Assembly (NCBI RefSeq): GCF_014898055.3
Contig: NW_023601322.1
Span: forward strand, 10,602,153 to 10,666,152
Direction: 5' to 3'
DNA: 64,000 nt
Source of the DNA: Talpa occidentalis
Taxonomy: Eukaryota; Chordata; Mammalia; Eulipotyphla; Talpidae
Within the stretch, counting starts at the first letter, position 1. Each line of letters starts with the position of its first letter. The notes below the pieces were generated by a model. That model had not been told where the DNA came from. It searched no databases and saw nothing but the letters and a program-made list of their open reading frames with translations. This document shows, one piece after another, positions 12,591-23,774 of this stretch. The translations under genes were made by a program, and so were the position numbers.

Positions 12591-13369
12591 ATGACATTTC
12601 TGATTTGTATTGTCCGTAGTCATCTTCATTTCCACTGCTCAGTTAAATTATTGGGGACATGTAGAAGAATAAAAGAAAAAGAAAAATCTAGAGGAAACCA
12701 AGAATCTCACACAATCCCTTTCCTTGTATTTTTTCTTTGAAATTTAATCTTACTCATTATCTTTCTTTGTTCTTTTTTTCCCTTGGAAACCTCTCAACTC
12801 TGACTTTCAAAAATTACTTTAAGCCTTTTTTAAAAAAAAATGTAAACATTTAGCTTTAGACTTCTAGATAAAATTCTTTGATGTGAGAAATAGAGCTAAT
12901 AAATCTTAGTACTGCTCCCATTTGTCAAGTAAAGTGCAAAGTGTTAGGTATGAAAAGCTGATAGGTTTACTTCTTAAAACTTTTTCATTTGTAAAGGGAA
13001 AATAAAACAAAATATATACTTTAGTGCCTCTTTTTGTTTGCTAAAGTTTGTATGGATATAGTGAATTCTTTTTAACCATGGAAACTATGAAGAATATAAT
13101 ACATTATCATTTTCATCTGTGGTCATTAATCTGATTTAAATAGAAGTAGTTTTTTTAATCATTTGATAACTATGCTATATTTTTTGGTACTACTGAGTTT
13201 CTTCATTGGTATATTTATTGTCTCTAAGAGCTTCAAAATGTTTTTTATATAAATCTTGAAAATATTAAGATGACCACCATAGATGGTTTTGAGCTGGTTG
13301 GTATATAAGTTTTTACTTTGTCATTCAATAGTAGTAAGTGGTGTCAAGTCAAAGAATCTACTTCTACTC
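12591..13369. other. Unassigned AT-rich non-coding DNA
   Basis: I see nothing beyond AT-rich sequence with T and A runs. It is the immediate 5' flank of the L1 insertion that follows. Confidence 0.55.
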
Positions 13370-13385
13370 AAAAGTCTTGGTTTCA

Positions 13386-14212
13386 CAGTGATAGTGAAGG
13401 CAAAGATAAACATCTGGGACTACATCAAATTAAAGAGCTTCTGCACAGCAAAAGAGACAATAACAAAAACAAAGAGAAACCCCACCAACTGGGAGAACAT
13501 TTTTGCACACAACACTAATGATAAAGGATTGATCACAAAAATCTGCAAAGAGCTGATGAGACTCAACAACAACAAAGAAAATAATCCAGTCAAAAAATGG
13601 GCAGAAGAGCTAAAAAGAAACTTCTCTGAAGAGGAAATGCAAATGGCCAACAGGCATATGAAAAAATGTTCAACATCACTTGTCATCAGGGAAATGCAAA
13701 TCAAAACTACCATGAGATACCATCTTACACCAGTGAGAATGGCACATATTAAAAAAACTAGCAACAACAAATGTTGGCGAGGGTGTGGAGAAAAAGGAAC
13801 TCTTCTGCACTGTTGGTGGGAGTGCAAACTGGTCCAACCACTATGGAGAGCTGTGTGGAGATTTCTGGACCTACTAAACATAGAGCTTCCATAGGATCCA
13901 GCAATTCCACTCCTAGGTATTTACCCAAAGGACACAGAAACATCCATTCCAAAGAGCACCTGCACCCCTATGTTTATAGCAGCACTGTTTACAATAGCTA
14001 AGCTTTGGAAACAACCCAAATGCCCAAAAATAGATGACTGGATCAAGAAGATGTGGTACATATACACCATGGAATATTACTCAGCATTCAAAAAAGATAA
14101 ACACATGCAATTTGCAGCAACATGGATGGCGCTGGAAGGGATCATGCTCAGCGAAATAAGCCAGAAAGAAAAAGAAAAATACCGGATGGTCTCACTCATA
14201 GCAGGAATCTAG
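13386..14212 (+). pseudogene. L1 ORF2p C-terminal remnant with one nonsense change
   Basis: ORF2p is the L1 endonuclease/reverse transcriptase; only its last 275 or so residues are here. The frame runs without a shift from the insertion start to the normal C-terminal SLIAGI and stop at 14210-14212. It is interrupted once, by TAG at 13892-13894, where copy A has TAT in the same context (cttccatatgatcc near 43647). The C-terminal cysteine-rich motif is intact: C-x3-C-x7-H-x4-C, encoded near 13772-13830. The catalytic domains are absent, so the remnant cannot be autonomous. Because it has no frameshift, it is a cleaner guide to the family's C-terminus than copy A, whose equivalent region is shifted several times. 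Confidence 0.9.
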
Positions 14213-14295
14213 AAAACTTAAATAAGGGAACAGGAAAATGAATAACTATAAGAAAGTGAAAATCAAAATCAACAAAAATCTATGAACCAGAGACA

Positions 14296-14345
14296 CTTTT
14301 GGGGGGGTGGGTGGAGGGAGGGGAGGGATTGGGGTCAAAATGGGG
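14296..14345 (+). other. G-rich L1 3'UTR tract, predicted G-quadruplex
   Basis: Runs of seven, three, three, four and three or more G residues lie within about 45 bases, separated by one to four bases (ggggggg, ggg, ggg, gggg, ggg, gggg). This satisfies the usual four-tract quadruplex pattern. The equivalent tract occurs at 10879-10930, 31093-31142 and 44056-44098. A G-rich polypurine tract is an established feature of mammalian L1 3'UTRs. Confidence 0.8.
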
Positions 14346-14481
14346 GGGTTGAAATTGTATGGGCATATAAAAATAAAATTTATTATAAAAAAAAAAAAAG
14401 AAAATGATACTGGCTGTTGGCTTGTCGAATGTGGCCTTTATGATGTTGCGGTATGTAAAAAAAAAAAAAGTCTTGGTTTCA

Positions 14482-15038
14482 GCAACATTTTTATTCTTGA
14501 AAAATCTTGGGGAACCCAAATAAATTTTGTTTACATTGGTTATATATATTTACTTTATTTAGAATTAAAACATAATTTTTGAAATTGTATTGTCATTTAA
14601 TGTAACAATGACACTCCCAGCACATGCTACACAAACAATATATTGTTACTGAAGAAAAATTTAATAGTGAAAAAAATGGCATTTGCTTCACAATGTGAAA
14701 AAATATGGTCTCACAAATACATAAAGTGATAGGAGTATTTAATAGTGCCTTTAAATAATTATATTTGCTTTAATACTCAAATACTTAATTTGACAAATGG
14801 TCAAGTTTTCTTTAGGAGAATAAGAGATAGTGTTTGAAAAGTAAATAAAACAAAGACAACTGAATAAATGAGTAACCATAGATTGTCCATCATTCTTTCA
14901 AGTAAAAACAGTACCGAATAAAAAATGCCACTTGTGCAGTTCACAACACAAACAACTGAGCAAGTGCTTTTACTTAAGACAATCTTTGTACTTGTTTGTC
15001 CATCATAAGAGGTTTATATGTATTTCCCCTTTGAGCAC
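14482..15038. other. Unassigned AT-rich non-coding DNA
   Basis: No gene or repeat is recognised between the L1 and the first SINE. Confidence 0.55.
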
Positions 15039-15050
15039 ATAGAATATTTT

Positions 15051-15317
15051 TTTAAGATTTATTTATTTATGCATACAAGAGCTGGGGTGCAGGCCAGAGA
15101 TGTGGGGGGTGAGAGGATTCACCAGAGACAGAGTGGGGAACAGAACAGGCAGACTGACTGAAATACACTGCTGAGGGGAGCAGCGGACGAGACAGGAGAG
15201 GTCTGCCTTGCCATGTGAGTTTCTCCCTGGCCGGCTGGGGATTGAACTCATGCTGCAGAGACTGCGGATTGCTTCATAATGCAGTGCTTAACCCCTTGCA
15301 CCACCAGGGAGGCCTGT
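15051..15317 (-). mobile_element. tRNA-derived SINE, subfamily A, copy 1
   Basis: The element lies in reverse orientation. Its A-tail appears as a T-run at 15048-15053, followed by the antisense of the tail (aagatttatttatttat) and the body, with the head ggcctccctgg at the right end. A 12-bp target-site duplication, atagaatatttt, lies at 15039-15050 and 15318-15329. Body phrases ctctgtctctggtgaatcct and cctgtctcgt-like mark subfamily A. Confidence 0.95.
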
Positions 15318-15683
15318 ATAGAATATTTTTAAATATGTATTCAAAGATAACAGTTTGATGATATTTTCTTTTCTTGCTCTCTCTCATGCACTCCTAAATA
15401 CACTAGTTTTTTGTTTTGCTTTGCTTGGGGCTTTTGAGAACCAGGGTGTGGGCTTTTGGTTTGGTTTGGTTATACTGTGAGATTATGACTATGAAGGTCC
15501 TAGTCTAGTCTGTTCTAACCCAGTTCTGTGCAACAGTCTTCATTTGTGTCTTAAATTGTTAATGGGCAAAATGAGAAGCGCTGTGGAATCCCTTAACTGT
15601 TAGCTCTAAATGGATTCTGCCGTCCACTGCATCAAGACAAACATACTTTTAGTGTCTAAAATCTTCAATAGAAAATAGCTTTA

Positions 15684-15946
15684 GGGCCTCCCTGGTGGCA
15701 CAAAGGGTTGGGGCGCAACCTATGAAGCTGTCCACAGCCTCTGCAGCACGAGTTTGATCCCCGGCCGGCCAGGGAGCAACCCACATGGCGCAGCAGACCT
15801 CTCCTGTCTCACCTGCTGCTCCCCTCAGCAATGTACTTCGGTCAATCTACCTGTTCTGTTCCCCACTCTGTCTCTGGTGAATCCTCTCACCCCCCACACC
15901 TCTGGCCTGTACCCCAGTTCTTGTATGCATAAATAAATAAATCTTC
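15684..15946 (+). mobile_element. tRNA-derived SINE, subfamily A, copy 2
   Basis: The head gggcctccctggtggcac carries a pol III A-box-like region, and the B-box-like agtttgatcc follows near 15750. The body and tail (gcataaataaataaatctt) match subfamily A. The flanks agaaaatagcttta (15670-15683) and agaaaagaacttta (15947-15960) form a target-site duplication with two mismatches. Confidence 0.94.
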
Positions 15947-15960
15947 AGAAAAGAACTTTA

Positions 15961-17982
15961 ATTAACGTGCAATAGAAAGAAGAGAAAGAATATAGTTACA
16001 ATAGTTTCCAATTAAACATCCAAAAGGTATCCACCTCCTACTGGGTAAATGCCCAAACAAATAGGTTTGGTCCAAAGCAGAGCCACCGAGGTCTAAAAGC
16101 TAGTAAAGTAGACAATGATCGTCAAGTTGCATGTCAAGTTCCCCACCTTCTGTCCCTGGTACAAATCCAAGGCTGAGAAGCAAATGCAGCTTCTTCTTTA
16201 TGTGTCTCTGCTCCCATGTGCCCCCTTCAGGTTTTCTCTCCTTTCTCCTTCTTCCCAAAGTCATTTTTAGCTTCCCCTCGAAGCTCTGCTCCACTCTTCC
16301 TTAGGTGGGGCAGGAACCTGGAACCTCCCGTCTGTGGGGATTACACTGTTATAGAATCAGAAGTTTTATTCCCTTTGCTTTTGTAATATCAGTGCACATG
16401 TGAACAATGAGAAAAGGGAATAGATTGTTAATATTATTATAAAAATAGGGTTAACCTTGAAGTTCACTACAAGGATCTAATGGAAGTTCAGGGGTACCTG
16501 ATGCATATGTCATGGGTCACACTGTATTCAGAGGCCAATAATATATAAACTTGTTGTACTTGATTGATTTGGTTCCGATACATCTATATTATTGTTCTGA
16601 TCTATTTTTCTGAATTTTTAATACTTGTATAATATCCAAAACTGTGTTGCTATATTTAATAAACATATAAGAATAGTAATGAGAAAAGAACCTTGAGTAA
16701 GTCAAGACAAAGTCTTTGGATTGTAGAATTAATACAACTTAAAAGCAAAGATAATTATTTATTACATAATATAATAAACATGAAAATAAACTTAATTTTT
16801 ACCTTCTCATCTATGAATAACTGATTGCAAATTATCCAGCAGAAATATGTTTGCACAAAATATTTCACTGAAAAATTGTTTTAAATACCATAAAAATAGA
16901 TATTTAAGAACATTGAGTACTAATCCAGATAAAAACACTCAAACTTTGTAAGATTTATTTTGTCTAAGTAAATCTTTTTCTAGCGTGCATGAAATTTGTT
17001 GAAAATCATGAATTCTTCCAGAGCCCACATTGAAGTTAGAATAAAGTTTCTTAGCTGCTGAATATGTAGAATTAGGACACAGAATATAGTATATGCTACA
17101 TGGGTCCTGTCTATTTTACTATCACACATAAATTTTACAATATGATAATAATATAAATTTCCACTTAATTACATCTTCTGAACAACTCTGCTTTTATATA
17201 CAAGTTGACATTGTTTACATGTTATTCCAAGGGATTTCAGCACTTCAAATTGATGTTTTGCAGCAACTATGGTTTGTATTTATTCTTAAAATGTTGTATT
17301 TCCCCCAAACAAAAATATCAATCATCTGACAAGCAGCCAGGTCATAAACCTTCTTCTTCATAGCTCACATTCTTCACAGCTCAAAGCTAAATACATCCAT
17401 AAATACATGATTTCTTGAAGCAACATTTATTTACTAAAAACTTTGATGAATGTATTAAGTTGATTCTCTGGTCAAAAACTGCCATAAATAGTTCCAAAAC
17501 AACAACAGTGAGTTACACACTTTTTTTTAAGCTTGCTTTTCTTCATATTAAAGTACAGAATATTAAATTTGTGACTCTGGTCCCAACTTTTCTCCTGAGA
17601 AAACTTTCCGATTATAAACTCTGGCTCATCAGAATGATGTAGAATGGCCCATCTACACATGATCCCTGCTCAGAATATACCATGCAATTTGAAATCATCG
17701 TTCACTTTACTAGTTTGAATATACACACATTCTCACAAAATTAAAACAATTGTGCATATGTATATATGCACATATTGAATTAAATGCCATAGGTGATCAC
17801 CAAAGAGTAACTGTGAGCAGAGCAGAGTAAAACAATGTATAGATCCTGTAGAATTACAAAATTTAAAGGGCAGGAACACAAGGATCCAGCAATAGTGACT
17901 AAGAAGGAACAGCCAGAGAGATAGCATGGAACCGAAAAAGAGAGTGATATGTGCACAAGAGGTAAAATGAGGAAATTATCTC
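15961..17982. other. Unassigned DNA with one GC-richer patch
   Basis: 16070-16340 is pyrimidine-rich and GC-richer than its surroundings and could be an old LTR or unique sequence; no family is recognised. The remainder is AT-rich without genes. Open frames here are at most 75 codons and look random. Confidence 0.5.
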
Positions 17983-17997
17983 AAGATAAGGGAATGA

Positions 17998-18291
17998 GGG
18001 GGCTCCCCGGTGGCTGAGCAGGTTGAGCACAGCAGGTTGAGCGCAGCGCTGCAGAGCTGTCTGCAGCCTCTCCAGTGCTGGTTCAATTCCCGGCCGGCCA
18101 GGGAGCTACCCACATGGCACAGCAGACCTCTCCGGTCTCGCCCGCTGCTCCCCTCAGCAGTGTATTTCAGTCAGTCTGCCTGTTCTGTTCCCAACTCTGT
18201 CTCTAGTGAATTCCCTCACCCTCCCACGTGTCTGGCCTGTACCCCAGTTCTCATATAAATAAATAAATCTCTAAAAACAAAACAAAACAAA
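17998..18291 (+). mobile_element. tRNA-derived SINE, subfamily A, copy 3 (head duplicated)
   Basis: A perfect 15-bp target-site duplication, aagataagggaatga, lies at 17983-17997 and 18292-18306. The head is ggggctccccggtggctgag. A 14-bp tandem duplication lies just after the A-box region: gcaggttgagcaca at 18018-18031 and gcaggttgagcgca at 18032-18045. The B-box-like ggttcaattcc follows near 18079. The tail is aaataaataaatct followed by an (AAAAC)-like run. Confidence 0.95.
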
Positions 18292-18306
18292 AAGATAAGG
18301 GAATGA

Positions 18307-18778
18307 TCCACATCACAAATACTGCTAAGAAAGAACATAAGATGAGAACTGAAAAATGCCCACGGGGCAGGGAGGAGTCAGTGGTGGCCTTGGTAAAAAG
18401 GCTATGGGGATTCAAATCTGATTAAAGATGGTTCCAGAGAATAGAGGAGGAGCCAAAGACAGGGCAAGCAGTGCAGATGACAATTTGAAGGTCTGCCGTA
18501 AATTACAGAGAAGTGGAATGGGCTGTGTAAGGTGATGTGTAATCAATGGACTGTCACAGTCTGTTGAAATTCTAATGGAAAAATAGATGTTGGAGAGAAA
18601 GAGAGAAGACTTTACAAAATAGATCTGAGAGAAGCTGCCCTTGGATGCGCCTTTCATCCACTGAAACACAAGGCAAGGAAGAATAAAAATACAGACAGGT
18701 ACAGATGGTGGATGGTAGATTTGAGGCGAGAGCAGATAGAAGTACTTTCTCAATTGTTTACATTTCTAGTGAACTAAG
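18307..18778. other. Unassigned non-coding DNA
   Basis: This is a moderately purine-rich spacer between two SINEs. I recognise no repeat family or exon in it; one 113-codon open frame on the minus strand (18412-18753) looks random. Confidence 0.5.
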
Positions 18779-18789
18779 AAAGTTATCAG

Positions 18790-19059
18790 GGGCCTCCCTG
18801 GTAGTGCAAGAATTAAAGACACTCTATCAAATGATCACCAGCCACTGCAACCTGAGTTTAATCCCCGGCCTGGAAGCTGTCCCACATGGCTCAGCAGACC
18901 TCTCCAGTCTCGCCTGCTGCCCTCAGCAGTGTATTTCAGTAGATCTGCCTGTTCTGCTCCCCACTCTGTCTCTGGTGAATCCTCTCACCCTCCCACACCT
19001 CTGGCCTACACCCCAGTTATTGTAGGCATAAATAAATAAATCTTAAAAAAAATAAAAGA
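18790..19059 (+). mobile_element. tRNA-derived SINE, subfamily A, copy 4
   Basis: An 11-bp target-site duplication, aaagttatcag, lies at 18779-18789 and 19060-19070. The head is ggggcctccctggtagtgca. The B-box region is degraded (gagtttaatcc near 18852). The body has a short deletion in the gctgccctcag region compared with other copies. The tail is gcataaataaataaatctta plus A. Confidence 0.95.
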
Positions 19060-19109
19060 AAAGTTATCAGCAGATGATAGCAAGAAAAGAAGAGACACTG
19101 CTGACAGTT

Positions 19110-19570
19110 TGATGAGCGTGAGATGGTATGTATTGTAAGCTCCCAGAGTTGATTTTCTCAGATGGCTGAGACACCCACATCAAAGGGCATCACTTCAAAG
19201 TATGACCACACAGAACCAGGCTGTCTCCTCCACCCAGGCTGCTTTTGTTTTATAGGTCCTGGTTGATTTAGATGACTTGGTTTTTTCCTTTCTTTCATCT
19301 CTTTCCAAGTTTTAAATACCTGCTCTTATGACTTAAATGCACCTATAAAGAGCAAGCCCATGAAACCCTAAAATTCCTACCCTCACTCCCAACAGAGGCA
19401 GGACCACGTGCCGGTGTGCTCACCCTCTCTTGGTCCACTCTTGGTCTCATCGTAGCTCAGGCGTACTGTGTCATTTCTAAGTCTTGCAAGTAATAAACCT
19501 CTATTTTTTTTCAGAATTTCATGTTGATGATTGCGAAGGGCACCTTGCAATCATAATAAGAAACCTAAGC
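19110..19570 (+). mobile_element. Possible solitary retroviral LTR (ERV1-like)
   Basis: The block has an LTR-like layout on the plus strand: a C-rich segment (cctaccctcactcccaacag, near 19378), a ccacgtgccggtgtgctcac segment, then cttgcaagtaataaacctct with an aataaa near 19492, then a short U5-like tail. I could not fix the TG...CA ends or a target-site duplication. No viral gene is present. Confidence 0.4.
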
Positions 19571-21850
19571 ACCAGTCCAGGCATAACACTGGCTTAAAAG
19601 GGAAAATGTTTATGGAAACTTACTGCAGTCAAGTGAGTACCTCCAAAACACTTGCCATTAGTATTATTATCAATTAATGCACCAACCAACACAAGGCCTG
19701 TATGAATAGTTTATAGGAGATTGGAAGAGTAAATTGGAAAACTCAAGTAAGATTGCAGGATGTATCTGAAGAAAGATTATGAATTTAAAGTGAAAGCAAT
19801 CATTGTTGATATAGATGTTTATTGCCCAATGTAGAAATCAGAGGGTTTTCCTTATACAAAACTCTTACCTCCTTTACAGTTAAGCCTATCACAAATAGAC
19901 AACTTGCTTCTTCATGCACAGTAACAACTTTAAAAATGAGATTATAACATGTACTTTGTCTTGCAACCTGATATTTTAATAGAAAAATATGCAGTGAGCA
20001 TTTTTATGTTAATAAAGGACATCTACTCCAGATTTTAGATGGTCAACAGTATTGCCTTCAATTAGTCTATTTTTTTAAGCATTCTGATATTTTTGAGTCT
20101 TTTCCAAATTTTTGTTACTGTGATCATGAGGTAAACAACCTTATATATATATATATATATATATATCACTGTCTGACCCAACATTGCCCTTTGTTTGAAC
20201 AGGTGTTTAAAAATAATCACACCCAGGACACCCATTTAGAAATCTTGACACAGTGCTAACTTGCTTTTTAAAAAAGTTGTACTAAACCAGACTTTGACCA
20301 ATAGCTGATAATGATCATTTTCCTCATTCTGACCATGATTGAGTGATACCACTCTTTAACATTTTTGTCAATGATTCAGTTTCGAAGATTCTTGAGCACA
20401 AAACTAGTTAACATTTTAAGATATAGAGAGAGCATTTTCTCAAGTAAACTGATAATCAAGTATAAGATCTATTAATGGTGTGAAGCTTTCTAATGCTGAG
20501 GTATTCTTTGTTTTACTTTGTAAACTAAATTATATATAAATATGTACCATATGTACATATTAATTATATATGTAATGTGCATATGCATCAGCTATATGCA
20601 TATATAATTTAGTCATGTATACAAATTAGTCATGTGTATATAAGTAAATATGTGTCTCTGTGTGTATATATTTATACATACATATATATACCTTGAATTT
20701 AAAAGATATTTCATTGACATGCATTATATATAGATATTGACACCAAGTAAAAAATTATCTTCAGCACTACTCTTAGCCACTGATTATTTTGATTAAGAAA
20801 AATGACAAGAACCTAAATTTAAAAGGACAAAAAAGAACATATAGACACAAGGTAAACCACATGAACATGAAATTTGTATGACTTACAACAGAGATGGGAA
20901 TAATATATCCTGGATTTTATTGGATACTCTTGATGTAAAATACTTGACATAGGATTTCTCCTGCCACCAGAAATATCCTAGAAATGGTACTCTTTCCGCA
21001 TCTAAAGTATGTCTTCTAACATATTCCTCTCACACTCAAATATAGCACAAAATTCACTATTTATTCATATACTCTAACTTTTGGTTTAAATACAGTCCTC
21101 TATCCAAGGGAAAGTTCAAAGAAAGAAAACAGATTTTGCATAAGCTAAAGTTACCAATGTGTTTCATTGCACAAAGTTATCTCAATAATTTATGGAGAAA
21201 CAGCTTAGGGTAGATGATTTTATCCATGGGGTATCATTTAATTTCAAGACTTCAACAGTCAACTTTTTGAAATGAGTTTATCCCATAAAATAGTAATTTA
21301 AAAAGTAGTCTGACAAGATGATGTCTTATCACAGTATACCTGAATAGATAAGAATGTTTATTTTTATTATGGCCTTCTTCACCTTCTCATACTGCATTAA
21401 TCATGGTACTATTTACAAAAAAATAGTAACTTAAGTACTCTTTATGCAAAATGTTGTTTTGTCACTAACAATGTAGTTTTAAAAATTATAATGAAAAATG
21501 TTAAAAGGCCAAGGAAGTAATCATAGTTGTATTTTAATTTCTGTTTACTTCTTGTCATGGTAAATATATAAGGTTATAATTTATAACTTGGCCATTTTCA
21601 AAATCAAACTAACCTGTGAGTTTCCAACCTCCAACTTTGTTCAAATGCCTCCCAGGTGATCCTAGGGATAGAATTTCTAATAAGGGAGAGACTCGTCTGG
21701 ATGAGGAATGATGAGGAACTCTGCTGGGTTTCATGTTCAGATTATTGCTTCACAGCAGGCAAGGATCATTCTCACAGCACAGTAATTAGGCTGGGTTTCC
21801 CATGTAGAGGAGTACCTTAGTCAGAATTGCTAAGAATAAAATAACATCTT
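19571..21850. other. AT-rich DNA with faint old repeat signal
   Basis: 19930-20420 faintly resembles the antisense of an ancient L1 3' region (the acattgccctttgtttg stretch near 20180), but divergence is too high for a firm call. 20520-20720 is low-complexity AT/TG-rich sequence with many tatatg, catatg and tatata words. No gene is visible. Confidence 0.4.
20143..20166. repeat. (TA)n microsatellite, about 12 units
   Basis: An uninterrupted alternating TA run follows aaacaacct and ends at atcactgtc. It is directly visible. Confidence 0.95.
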
Positions 21851-21854
21851 TTGT

Positions 21855-22065
21855 AGAGAATCTAATGGATGCTAGACACTGCTTTTTTTCCTTTACACGT
21901 AGCAACCTTTATATCATCACCCCTGTTTTTCTCATGAAATATCTAGAACTCAGAGAGGTCAGGCAGCATTTTGATAGGTACATAGTGAATAGGAAAGGCA
22001 CAATTCACATCTGTCTATTCGATGACACAGCTCATAGCTCTGTCCTGAGCTGGTGCCTAGTAACA
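21855..22065 (-). repeat. MIR-like fragment, antisense
   Basis: The sequence has the reverse-MIR order: a tttatatcatcacccctgtt block, then ctagaactcagagaggtcag at about 21943-21962, then a gcacaattcacatctgtct block and cacagctcatagctctg. It is diverged but the block order is characteristic. Confidence 0.5.
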
Positions 22066-23355
22066 GCGCAGTTGTATATCCATGGTCAGGGGCCTGGGGG
22101 ACTCTGAAAGCAGGAACCTGCCAAAACTTCCAAAGACAAACTCAGCAGGAAGGCAGACCAGCCATGGAATCCTAAACTACTTCAGAGCAGCAAACCTTTC
22201 CCTTCAAGAGCATGCATTTTATTATTCGGAATCCTTCTGAAATAAAAATGTGTCTATTTCCCACCAATCGATCCAACGTCACATAGGTCAATAGAAATAA
22301 TTAAATGGGAAGCACTCTGAATGACTTTAATAATTGCATTAGAGTCTTTGGTTCTCCCAGAAAATCTCAACACCTGACTGTTTTTCCTCTGGAAAGTCTG
22401 GCGAGGCTGCTCCTGTGTCCTCCCAGAGCAGGAAGTGGTGAGTGGTGCAGGCCAGAATAATCTGCGTTTCCACAACTTTTCATTGCCCTTGACAAATCAA
22501 AGCTCAGCTCTTCTCCTCAGCTTTATATTTTCTAGATTATACCTTACTGAAAATTTGAAGTCAGGGATTAATTTTTCTATTGAGGACTTAAATAATGATG
22601 AAAAGGATTACTGGGTCATTCTGTTATTTCATCAACTTTACTATTAAGTTATTAAATAATGATGAAAAATAATGGTAATAACTCTTAACTTGATTCAGTT
22701 CCATACAATTAACAATCCCAATATACCGATAACGGTGAACTAATATTAAATAAATATGCAAATAAATCTCAAACAGTTCATCAAGAATGGTCAGTTTTAA
22801 AAAATTGCTCTCTGTAGGAATTTATTTGATTGCATTTAATGTTTTCCTTTTCTGGGCTTCCTTTCAAGAACAGTGAAAGATTTTTAAAAAGAATATTAGG
22901 CAAAACTAGTCCTTTAGTACAAACCTCTTTAAAACCATCTGTTTTGAAGCACAAATAGTAAAACTCAGTCACCAGTGATAGGAGATACAAGGTTGATTTT
23001 AACTACATCCAAGCAAGACAATTAAATGAAATGTTTCAGGGACGGTAATTGTGCAGAAAAGAAAACAAAAAAAAGAAGTTTCCTACAATGGCTGCCGGAA
23101 CAAATGAATTTATTAGTGAGCAGAGTAGACTCACCTATGTCCTATCCCATTGCAGTTCTATTAAATCCTATAAGATTTAATTAGAGCCTTTCCTCCTGGC
23201 TCTGCCAGTTAAAACAGTTCCCCTTCCTAATACGGGATTGGCAACCAAACAGGAGGCAGGATAATTTTTTTGATGGATAGCGGTAGGTGGGGAGAACAAT
23301 TCCAGAGAAAAACCAAAGCCAGGTGTCTGCAAAAGGCTGGGTGGAAAAACCAAAT
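22066..23355. other. Unassigned non-coding DNA
   Basis: 22100-22480 is moderately GC-balanced and unassigned; the rest is AT-rich. Open frames are at most 96 codons, and the longest of these (minus strand near 23181-23471) runs into the next SINE, so it is not a host gene. Confidence 0.5.
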
Positions 23356-23369
23356 AAAACCCAAGATGA

Positions 23370-23631
23370 GGACCTCCACCGTGGTGCAGTGGTTGAGCAC
23401 TGGGTTGCGAAGCTGCCCGCAGCCTCTGCAGCGCCGGTTCGATCCCCAGCTGCCAGGCAAGGGTCCCACAAGGCGCTCAGACCTCTCCTGCTGCCCGCTG
23501 CTCCCCTCAGCAGTGTACTTCATCCATCTGTCTGTTCTGCTCCCTGCTCCGGCTCTGGTGAATTCTCTCACCCTCCCGCACTTCTGGCTGTACCCAGTGC
23601 TTGTATAAATAAATAAATAAATCTTAAAAAA
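23370..23631 (+). mobile_element. tRNA-derived SINE, subfamily B, copy 5
   Basis: A perfect 14-bp target-site duplication, aaaacccaagatga, lies at 23356-23369 and 23632-23645. The head is gacctccaccgtggtgcag, with the A-box-like tggtgcagtgg. The B-box-like ggttcgatcc is at 23436-23445. Subfamily B marks are ctctcctgctgcccgctgct, tgaattctctcaccctcccg and cccagtgcttgtataaat. The tail is (AAAT)n then ATCTTA plus A. Open frames across it on both strands are SINE translations, not genes. Confidence 0.96.
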
Positions 23632-23774
23632 AAAACCCAAGATGAAGGCCAAGCTATCAGCTAAAGTAGAAATGCCCCCAGGCACATAGATTTCAAAGCT
23701 AAAGAAGCTTCACTGCAGGAGGTGACCTCTTCTCCTCTTACAGAACAGAAACCAATTTCTTTTCTTTCTTTTTT

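Larger units (their letters stand above)
13386..14465 (+). mobile_element. Young 5'-truncated L1 with an extra antisense L1 piece in its tail
   Basis: A 16-bp target-site duplication, aaaagtcttggtttca, lies at 13370-13385 and 14466-14481. The insert holds the last 0.83 kb of ORF2, the 3'UTR with a polyadenylation signal at 14372-14377, and a first A-run at about 14387-14399. A 57-base segment (14400-14456) follows, then a second A-run (14457-14469, partly overlapping the duplication). The 57 bases match the reverse complement of internal ORF2 sequence at about 42012-42068. The insertion therefore carried a non-standard tail. The duplication proves that everything between the two copies arrived in one event. 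Confidence 0.93.

Noticed and set aside
13283..13894. 203-codon open frame as a host gene
   Set aside because: From 13386 onward it is L1 ORF2 C-terminus; the part before that is flanking sequence read through by chance.
14400..14456. Unique-sequence 3' transduction
   Set aside because: The segment is not unique; it matches the reverse complement of L1 ORF2. Transduction remains possible but from an L1-in-L1 source.
20520..20720. Palindromic regulatory region rich in catatg and gcatatgc words
   Set aside because: The region is low-complexity AT/TG sequence in which such words are expected by chance.
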